NCBI GenBank assembly: GCA_963995525.1
Contig: OZ023209.1
Coordinates: forward strand, 30,574,544-30,638,543
DNA: 64,000 nt
DNA from: Escarpia spicata
Taxonomy: Eukaryota; Annelida; Polychaeta; Sabellida; Siboglinidae
Reading direction: 5' to 3'
Shown here one piece after another: positions 13,401-24,751 of this stretch (the stretch's first letter is position 1; each line of letters starts with the position of its first letter). The notes beneath the pieces are model-generated. The model saw only the letters and a list, made by a program, of their open reading frames with translations. It searched no databases and was not told the origin of the DNA. Position numbers and translations under genes: made by a program.

Positions 13401-14783
13401 TGCAAGTAAGTACTACCTTCACTGTCGACATGGCGAATCATTTTCTTGATGTCGTTAGGTGTAACGTTTTGTCGTAAGCGCTGCATGACTGTCATCAGCT
13501 CATCGGACGTGATATAGCCATTCCGATCCAGGTCGAACTCATCGAAGGCCTCTTTCAGCACTGAAAACCGACCAACTATTACGTTCATTAGTGAGTGAAG
13601 TCATCAATAAAGATAAGGTAAGTTCTTATATAGCGCAGTATCATTGTGCCATGCTGTGATTTTACACTTAGATGAACAGAATACCCCCCCAAAGACCAAC
13701 GCCCCATCAACCATGACATTTAGCAAGCACAAAGGGGAAATTGCCCACCTGTGATCTACTTTTCCCTAGCTATGTAATCAGTAGTGTTAACTGTTAATAA
13801 ATGGACGGAAACACAGTTCTGTTTATATCAGTCGCTATTTAAAGAACATTTATTGCCAATCTGCCATATACAATTCACATGATTATATCATTTAATAGAC
13901 ATGTAATTTAAATGGCCAACATATATATATGTTAAACAAATTTGTCATAACTGTGATGGCTCCTATGATAGTGACAGTACGTCTTAATGGCAGCCACTGA
14001 CCCCCAATTTGTCTTAAAATAAAAAGGTGCTTTTCTTTTAAATAATTTATATACTGGTTTCAAAGATGGTGTATACATACATTATAATTATACATATATT
14101 GTATTTGTGTAAAAGCATATACCTGATATGTTTATTGTGTTAATATTTGTTATATCTTGGGGTCAAAATAAACTTCTTGTTCTATGAAGCAACTGCCATC
14201 ATTCAAAGCAAAAATGAATTTAGTAGATTTTACATGCATATAGTTTCTGACTTTCTGTCAATAAAGTCAGTTTTACTTGTGACAAGAGACTCTGACAATG
14301 TACTGGCTGACCTCTGCAGCCTTGCTATTACTTGTGGCTGGCCACTTATCTATGCTTGATATCTTTCCGGTGAACTTTCATATCAGTGCTAATTCTGCAC
14401 TTCTCCCAACATCTTATCCTGCCGTAGCTGTCGGCTTACATTAACCCCCCAGCAACCTCCCAGGCTTAAACAGGATCCCAAATAATCCCTCTAGAGCAAA
14501 CGTGAACTGCCAAAAGCCAGGAAGACTCACAGAGGCAACTTCAAATAAAAGTGAACACATTTTGATTTTCAATTACTAACTTATAGGAACAATCAAATCA
14601 AATTTATTTAGACATCACCAACCCCTACAAATAGATTTAGGGGTGTTTACAAACAAAAGCACGAAGTAAGAATACATTGCGTAAATGATTTAATAATTAT
14701 TACAATACATGTGTTACATAACATAACACTATAAAAACCACACATCTCGATTATCTATGTATGCCATATATAATATTAAAATG

Positions 14784-14815
<32 letters not shown>

Positions 14816-17800
14816 CTTTATTAAGGTAGCAGAACTCCAGTCATATCATTTTAAAATATATAAGTCACTCTCAAAAACCTATAATATTATTAGAATGACT
14901 ATACATAATTTATTCAAGAGACAATTTTTTTTGCATAAATTATGCAAATTAATACTCAAAATGTCTGCCAACGACAGAAATATATGAAATTTTTCAAACA
15001 ATATATTTTCAGAAGCATACATCATAATGATCTGAAATTTACACACAGCATTTACTACATGGTACTGTATGGGATGGTGAAAGAGTGTAACAAATAAATG
15101 ATATTGAAAAATTTTATGTGGAAAAAACTAAAATCGTAAATTGTTTTCTCCAAATTATGTATTCTGACACATGGTACACTAATTCTAAAATAAGTACAGC
15201 AAAATGCTTTGATCATCCCATATAGCCGAGTCTTGTGTACTTCTCTTTCAAATTTGAAGCAAATTCGAAAAAAAATGGCGACGCTATGATGTTTGAATTT
15301 TTAAAATAGATACACTAGAAATTATCGTATCCAAGGACAAATCACGTTGCTATGGTAAAATCTGATGTGACCTAAAATTACATGGTTACTCCATATGTGT
15401 AATAAAACTATTTTTTTATTATTATTTCACTTAAAATGTAATACTTAATGTAGGAAAACATATTTTTCAAGGTAAATATGGAGAAAAAAATATATATAAA
15501 TTTCTTCACATTTGACTGGAGGTCTGCTACCTTAAAATGAAAGGTTTTCAGGTCCCTCCTAAAATGTCCACAGGCATGTTATGTTGTATGACTATGAATC
15601 AGTACAAAATCAGCACAAAAACACCTTGATTTTCTTATCTTATCGATTGCAAATTACAACCAAATTAATAATAGGACACTTTACGTTTTAATATATTTTA
15701 GTTAGAAACCGACACCAAACATATTCTTACAAGTCTATTTTTTTTCTAAATATCATGTATACATTTTATTGGGTTTAATCAACAGATTAACATCTGTCCT
15801 ATAGATACATTACAAAATATTTCTGGACATAACCTTATGTGGGTCAAAGTTTTAGGTCCGTGTGAATACGTCTGACACTGTGCATGCTTTTCACTGCATG
15901 CCCAAACTGATTACAGAAGAGAACAAAGTCTGTATGTGATAATGATGTCACTGTTGGTTCTTATAATATCTACGACAGTAAAAAGTTATAGCACTTTCTA
16001 TCCCAAGATGCAACACGTGACTAAAGTGTCCGAAATGTATGCCAGACACTGTTAGTTCGTTGGTATATACTGGGGTAGTGGTCTCCATCCTAATGTGTGT
16101 AGCATGCCTGTCACACTGGAGGTGTTATGGCGGACAGCACGGTGTTGAATCATTTCTATTTTGTTTATTTGTGTGTATATATACGGATCCCAGACGGTAC
16201 AGCAGTTTTCCTGAATGGGTCTAACAAAGGTGAAGTAGGCCTGAGTTTTTATTTGGATAGACGGAACTTTGAGATTTCTGCGGAAGCCGATTAGCGTTTG
16301 TAGAAATGTTATTACGTGGGCATTCCACCGAAGATCTGAGGTTTTGGTGACATCAAGATATTTTAACTGTGAGATAGTTTAGACTAATGTTTGACCATGG
16401 AGCACGTATTGATTGCTTACAATAGTTTTGTTTCTAGTTACTGGTATGACGTGGCACTTTTGCAGATTTTTAACTCCATTTTCCAAATCACTACCCATTT
16501 CCAAGTTTATCAAGATCTTCCTGGAGCACAGCAGCATTTGACATGGGCTTAAGGGCTTGATACATCATGGTATCATCGGCAAATAGTCTGTAAGATGTAA
16601 TATTTTCCGGGATGGTATTGACGTAAAATAGGAATAAGCAAAGACCAAGCATGGAGCCCTGTGGAACACCTGATGTAACGGCGACCTCGGACGAAGCCTC
16701 ACCCTCTATCACAACTCTTTGGGTTCTGTTTGATAAGAATGATAAATCCATGAATTTGTTTTACCTTGGAGACAAAATTGTAATCTTTTGATCTAATAAA
16801 AACATCTTAATAAAGTAAATAGTTATGTGATCTTTAGCCTATTACCTTTAATTTAAAACAATTCCCAATGTTCTAGCACGATAATAATTTTTTTGAAGTG
16901 TGAGAGATTAAGTCTGATCCATGTTTTTAACCTGCATCTGCAAGTTTTTATAAATATTTCTAACCAGCACTGTAGAGTGTACACTTTGTGTGCGCACACC
17001 ACAACACCATCCACGAGATCATTATATACATATTAATATTATTAAGCTATTTCTTAATGACGTCATAGAGCGGGAACCCAGCACTTTTATTCATGTAAAA
17101 AGGGCCAAAGTGTTTGACCCCATGTGTTTGAGGGACCATCCCCCGACATCACAAACATGAGTTGCAGGCGGGTCTTGGGTGGTGGAATGTCCCCTAAATC
17201 ATCCCCCGAAGTGGGCAAAAAAGTACCTTTATTTATGTGAACAGCGCCAAAGCTAAAAACAATTTCAAAAGTTTCCCTGGTGTTCCCCGAGTACGGAATG
17301 ACCAATGACAGCAACTTTAAGTGGTGGAATCCCCCAACGATTGACGAAACTGTATTTATTCACGCAAACACCTAGCCACATCCTTTCCTTCCCAAGACCC
17401 TGTCGTTATGGGTGTTGTCACGTCCAACTTTTGCATTCAGGTCTGCCATGACAATTGTGACGTCATGGCGTGGTGACCTGTCAACTTCTGCTTGAAGGCT
17501 TTGGTAGAAAGCGTCCTTGTCCTCATCCTCTCCGTCATTGGTCAGTGCATAGCACTGGAGGAGGGTGATGTTTCCATGTCTCCCCTTCGGTCGAACTCTC
17601 ATCAGACTACAGCTGACAGGTTTCCACCCCAGCAATGACTTTTCCACCCCTTTCTTCATGAGAAATGCTACACCTTCGTGATGCTGGTTGTTGTATCGTC
17701 CAGAGTACAGTGCCGTCTCTCCTGTTGCTCTTGTCAGTCTTCCCGAACTGGTCCACCTGCTTTCACTCACTCCAAGGATGTGCAGGCTGTCTCATTTCTG

Positions 17801-20800
17801 TGGTTATCTGCACCACTTTTCCAGTTTCATACATGGTCCTCACAATCCAAAATGCAATCCTGTTCTTCATTTTTACTCAGCACTCCCATAATCGCCTGGC
17901 GAAGGCTAACAACCCGGTCTTGTAAAAGAAAATTATTGTTACGGAAACAGCGACGAACATAACTTTCACAACTGTGCATGAAGGCCTTCCAGAGTCAACG
18001 ACTGCCACTGGTGAAAGCCAAACGGAAGCCACAGGGCTTCCGTTTGTTTGCCCTGTGCTAAACCCCCAACCTGGAGGAACACAAAATTAAAGATACGCAA
18101 GGAAATCTCCTCACGACAGAGGAGGAGCAAGAAACTTGATGGACAGAACATTTCAGTGAAATACTAAACAGGCGACCACCAGAAGAGGAAGCTGTTATAG
18201 AAGAAGCAGACCTGGAGATAAACACAGAAGCTCCCCAGAGAGGAGAAATCATTGCAGCCATCAGGACATTAAATAATAGAAAGGCACCTAGGCATGATAA
18301 CCTTATAGATTTTGAGAAAGCCTTTGACAGCATCCACAGAGACTGCCTCTGGCGCATTCTCAGATCATACGGAATACCACAACGCATCGTCAACATCATC
18401 AAAGCTTTCTATACCAACTTCATCTGCAATGTTGGAACTGGTCAGTGATCTTCACTTTGTGGTTAAGACAGGTGTGAGACAGGGCTGTGTTATGTCAGCT
18501 GTCCTTTTCAATGTTGTCATCAACTGGGTCATGGGACGAGTGACAGAAGATGTACCAAGAGAGCTTCGCTGGACTCCCTTTTCTACACTAGAGGATCTGG
18601 ACTTTGTCGATGACCTTGCTCTCTTGTCCCACTCACAAACACAGATTTGGCCGTCAGGTTGGTTTGTGAATCAGATAAAAAGAAGACGAAAGTTGTGACA
18701 CTGAATGTTAACATGCCAGCCTCAGTGAAGATGGAGAACATGGACCTTTCCAGCACTGAACCATTCACTTACCTTGGAAGTGTCATCAGTCAAGATGGAG
18801 GAGCTGGTTTAGACACCCGCAACAGATTAAACAAGGCACGGAATGAAGATGCTGGAGGTGGATTGGACATGCCCTTCGCATGGATGCAGATGCCATCACA
18901 AAAACAGCTGTCTGGTGGACAGCAGAAGGGATGCGAAAACGTAGACGTCCAAAAACAACATGGTGGAGAACAGTGATGGCGGAGATGAGGGAAATGAACC
19001 ACAGCTGGCACCATAGACGAATGGCCGGAGACAGACAGAGGTGGAGGAACTTCGCCGCTGCCCTAAACAGGGGTGTAACGGGTAGTGAGTAAGTAAGGAG
19101 GTTCAGCTTGCGAATGTGTACAGAGGTAAAAGGGCAATACTACATTATCAAGATTTCAGGGGTACCGCATGATGTAATCGTATAAAATCGGTCTTAAAAT
19201 GTCTCTACCAGTTGCATATTCATTGTTATTTTTGGACGTTTCTACTCTCAGTAGGCATTAAATAAGTGTGTTAGCATAATAGCTTAACCTTTCTGGAATA
19301 ATTGTTAGATTAAATCAATTGTGGACCAGTGTGTTGCGGAAGTGGCTGGATGGTTGTCTAAAAACCAGTTAAAACTTAACACAGAGAAATTCGAGGTGAT
19401 CGCCACTGTGAAAAGTTGCTACTATCATACTAGAAACATTGAGCGAATTCGGCCACATCTGACGGAAGAATCATGCAAGACACTTGTTCACGCACTAGTG
19501 ACATCCCGTTTAGATTATGGGAATGCACTTCTTTATGGTCTCCCACACACGGTGATGCAACGTCTACAAAGGGTGCAGAACTGTGCCGCTCGCCTAATTA
19601 CTCGCTCGAGGAAAAACAAATACATCACGCCCATGTTGCAGCATTTACATTGGCTACCCATGCATTTGAGACCAACCTACAATGTGCTGGTGTTTCCATA
19701 TTGTGCTTTGAATGGCATAGCACCGGACTACATAAGTGAGTTAATTGGCTACCGTCCCATCAACAGAACTCTACGATCTACCTCGCATTTTGTTTGTAAC
19801 AGCCTCACAAACTGGTACTCATGGTGATCACCGTTTCGCGGTTTGCTTGGCAGTTCTACAGAACAATTTGCCTCCTACGCTCACGACAACAACATCATTA
19901 CAAGTGTTTAAAACACTTTTGCAGACTCACCTTTTTAAACAAGCATTTTTATAATTTACCAATGAGGACATTTGATGTGCTTTCTTTTGATAAATATATT
20001 TTTTTTTGGTTAGTTTCTAAGCATATTTATGGTTATTCTTCTTGTATAAATGAATGTATTTAAAGTAGTTTTTAAGAATGTCTTAATATTGTTTTTAATT
20101 TAACAGTTTTTAATGATCTCTCTTTTTAAAATTGTTTTTTAGGTGTGTATAGTTAAGGTAATGTTATATTTTTGTACATATTTATTTCTTAATTAGCATT
20201 TCTTTTTATGTAAAATACTATTATACATAATGTGTGTGCATGTATATAAAGCGCCCGTGAACAATTTTTATTGATCGGGTGCTATAGAAGTACTTTTATT
20301 TATTTAGAGTAGTGGAAAATGCATATAATCTCAAACTAATCGATGGAAATAAATGTTGATAGTGCAGTAATTTGTAACAGCCTTTATACAAACACGTTAA
20401 CTAGTTAATAAATCATTAATTGGTCCTAGGACCAAGGGCCTAGCTAGATATATATAACAAAACTGTAATTTGTAAAATGTAAATTCAATAGTATCAGTGC
20501 CAGTGGATCATCGAAAGTTTTTGATTTTTAATTAAAGTTTTGATCTTGCCAGCCCAACTGCCGATAAGGCATGGAAAATCTTTTTTTTTTAATATGTCAC
20601 TTAATATGTATTATTTGCTACTTTAAATTTCTATTAAACTTGTGTAGGTCACCCCGTCACGTAATTGCCAAATGTGGGTGTGACACTGACAGTCGGTATC
20701 GTAAATTAAAACAAACCTACTGTTAGTGTTACAAGTCCAATTACAAATTGTACGGGTTGCATTACCTGACAGCAATTCTTCCGATTCTGAAGTACTCAGT

Positions 20801-21223
20801 TCCTTATGATAAGGGCTCCGGTATATTTCTTTACCTTTAGGGGGTTTGGGGGCTTTGGCCATTTTAATCTCCCCACCCCCCAGGCCGTTGTTCTAACCGG
20901 CACAAAAACAAACCGGATGTTTACAAACCGACGTTTGGTGATCTATTTGCATCCAACCTGTTAGGCAACTTACTCCACACGCGACACTATGTCTGTGGTA
21001 AACGTATACAAATACGGATACATTTATTTAAGGTAAAATCCATAAACCGATACATACAAATAGGCCTAAAATATACATGTGTTAAAAAGTAAATAAGTTA
21101 AAATATAAATAGGTAATTAAATAAAAAATTGAAATAAATAAGTTATATAAATACATACATACATATATGCATACATATATTCATACATACATACATACAT
21201 ACATACATACATACATACATACA

Positions 21224-21257
<34 letters not shown>

Positions 21258-24200
21258 CATATATACATGCACACATACATGTTATAAACACACACACGCA
21301 CGCACGCGCACACGCGCACACGCCATCCTAAGCTACGCAGCATGGTCGTTTCCTTTCGTGATAACATGAATGGCACAGTTGTGTATGATGGTTCGACGTC
21401 GGAACCCTTCCTCGTCAGCAGTGGCGTGACGCAAGGCTGCGTCCTCGCTCCAACGCTGTTTGGAATATTATTCTCACTCCTGCTGTACTATACCTTCGAC
21501 TCTTCCTGAAACGGCATTTACATGCACATCAGATCTAATGGGAAGCTATTCAACCTGGCACGTCTGCGTGCCAAAACAACGATGACCGAGGTGTGCGTCA
21601 GGGAGCTGCCTTTTGCGGATGATGCAACATGCACTTCCCACTCAATAGAGGCCCTCCAGAGGCTGGATAATCGCTATGCAGACGCCTGCAGAGAGTCTGG
21701 ACTCACAGTCAGCCTGAAGGAGACGAATGTCATTGCGAGGGATGCAAGCCAAGTCCCCTCTATCAAAATCAATGACTACACCCTGGAGGTATTAGCAGAC
21801 TTCAACTACTTCTGGTCAAACATCTTATACAACCTTTCGCTGGACAGAGATAAACTGGCGCATCGGAAAAGTTGCAGTCACCATGGCCAAACTGACCAAA
21901 AGAGTATAGGAAAACAAGATGCTCACTGAGAATACAAAGATGTGGGTTTACCAGGCCTGTGTGCGGAGCACCCTTCTCTACGGCAGCGAATCGTGGACCA
22001 CCTACATGCGTCTGGAGCGCCGCTTCAACACCTTCCACATGCGGTGCCTCAAGCGCATCTTCGGTATCACCTGGCAGGACCGTGTCCCCTGCATACTGGC
22101 CCGTGCTAGGATCCCCAGCATGTACTCACTGCTGAGCTGGTTAGGCCACGTACGTATGCATATAAGGCGGCCAACAATCAGCACTACCAACGTCATCCTG
22201 TTTCGTCTGCTCTGGCTGTGTCAGGGACTGTCACCCCGGACTACATAGTCATAGCGGACGCTGCCACATCTCCAGAAATTGCAAACAGGGCGCATCTGCA
22301 TCGTCTCTCGAGACTATGCTCTGCCTACTAAAGAAGAATCTTTTTGACGTCCAATAGACATGTCAAGGTTTGCATAATGAATTGAGATGTAATTTAGTCT
22401 TTCACTGGCAACCTAATTTTGACGTCTTTTAAATATCAAAAAGACGTCTGTTAGACGTAAAACATACTACATTTGCTCATCGGGTAGTTGAGCAGTCACT
22501 GAAGGCCTTTGCTCCCAAAATGATAAAATCTTGAAGGACACGTATATATATATATATGACGCTGAATTACGTCATCGTACAAGGGAAGGTAGATCGTAAT
22601 TTCCGTCGTCTCGATTGATTGGTGGTACTGAAGAACTCGGCGAGCAACGCTAACGAAAGCCTCTACCACGTAACATTCGTTTGGATGTGTCAAAATAAAA
22701 TATTTTGAATTAAACAAGAACTATCCTAAAGAATGTTCAGTAAACCTAGTCCAAACTGTTCTGACGTCTCTCATTCAACCCAGCTGCTGTTGGCTCGTTA
22801 TAGTAATAATAATAATAATAATAATAAGATAACTTCTATTGCGCCGAAATCCTTGGAAACCAAGCTCAGAGGCGCATCAAAACAAACGGATTGGTCAATC
22901 TCAACATCCATAAGCAGTATTCTAGTTGTCAACAGATGGGTCAAGGCGCTAGGAAGCTACGGTGGATAAGTAAGGTTGTAAAGATAAGTTTTTAAATGAC
23001 GACGGAATTTTGTAATAGTTTCAACTGATCTAACACTAAGAGGGAGCATATTCCAAAGAGTTGGTGTAGCAACAGAAAAAGCCCTAGTTCCAATGTTAGT
23101 GTTGACTCTAGGAACAAAAAGTAGGTCAGAACCAGATGATTGAAGCTGGATAGGTTTTCTCACAGGAGTAAGCAATGCGTGCAAATAAGATGGTTGCTTA
23201 CTGGACAGTGCCTGGTATGTAATGGTACAGATATTAAATAGTATACGATATCGTACAGGAAGCCAATGCAAAGACTTCAAAAGTGGTACAGAGCGAGAAA
23301 AACGAGGAGATTTTTGGTAACTACTAGACAAATTTTGACACGCTGACGTTTTGTGATATCCTTGCTAGCAATATTACACAGGAGTAAATGAGCAAATCGC
23401 AATAGTCAAGTCTGCTGCTAACAAGCGCTGTTGCAATAGTTTTAGCAACAGAAAATGACATATACCGGCGAATACGGCGAAGATCACGAATATAATAAAA
23501 ACACCAGCGACATGTTTGAGATATGTGTTGTCGGAAATTGAAGTTACTATCAAAGATCACCCCTAGAGTCCATACCGAGGTTGCTGGCGTGATATACTGA
23601 TTCAAAATACGCGTAGGGAAACCATCCAGTTTACTACGCTGCATTGGAGTACCAATAATGATCAATTCAGTTTTATTTGCATTTAATTTCAACTTGCTGT
23701 CAGTCATCCATTGGAAGATATCTTGAAGGCAATCACTAAGTTGGTCAAGGGAGCGATTTGTATCCGGGGTAGCCAACGCAATGTAGATCTGGGTATCATC
23801 AGCATAAAGATGAGTAAGTTCACTCCTGGAAAAAGGTCGGATGAAAAGGACGATATATCCCTATCGCCGACACAGCCATACGCCACATGTATAAAACAAT
23901 ACCGACCACTGTTTGTCGTTTTGTGTCGTTTCAGATCAATTCACACCAGTTGTTGATACGAGCCACGACAAACAATTATTATGACTAGCATTACATGTTT
24001 TGTCACAATCCGAAGCAGTCTAATTGGTCTACTTGTCACTAAAACTCCTTTTGCGTGTGCATTTGTGATCAGGCACCCACTAGCCAAATCCGGAGGTCGT
24101 ACTCAAAGACAAAGGTCCCAATTCTGATTGGTACAACTCCCCACATGTGTTCACGTTCGATGGAATACGTTAGCAGCGTCAGAATATGTATGATCCGTTA

Positions 24201-24719
24201 GTGTTAGTGTGTAAGCATAATAATTAAACAATTTCCCCTAAACACTGACCGATATCAATATCAAATAAAATTTATTGGTAATATGCAATAAATAGATAGC
24301 TGGTTACAAGTTAATTAAAATATATCTTATTTTTAAATAATGGGTATTATTTGCAAACGTTAATTGAAATATAGGCCTATTATTATTATACAATAATACG
24401 CATTGTTTCAGTGTCCAAGCTCGAAAGAAAAACGCTGCTTAAGTAATCAATAGCATTGTCAATAGTCGGCAGTGAATGTTATTTACAAAATTGGATGATA
24501 TAATATTGTATATGTCTGAAACCACCCATCGCGGTCGCTACGTGTCTGATCATGTCGATATTATTACATGGCAGATAGAGGTCTATGCTAAATTGTATAA
24601 TGGCACTGGCGAACTAATGTCAGTTTTATACTACAGACGCACTGGATTACCTCAAATCATGTACACACTTGGCTGTATTATAATAGCGAACTATGACCGA
24701 GTATACGCGCGAGTGTGCA

Positions 24720-24751
<32 letters not shown>

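Larger units (their letters stand above)
10224..13416. other. Introns between exons 4, 3 and 2
   Basis: Outside exon 3 this is intron. It contains a degenerate hAT-like MITE (12,051-12,292), a (GGT)n tract (12,785-12,863) and AT-rich sequence. The Gly/Cys-rich open frame over the GGT tract is low complexity, not a gene. Confidence 0.5.

Noticed and set aside
14591..14660. CAAATTTATTTAGACATCACC segment as a LINE tail
   Set aside because: The wording resembles some LINE ends but no second copy or coding part is present in the window.
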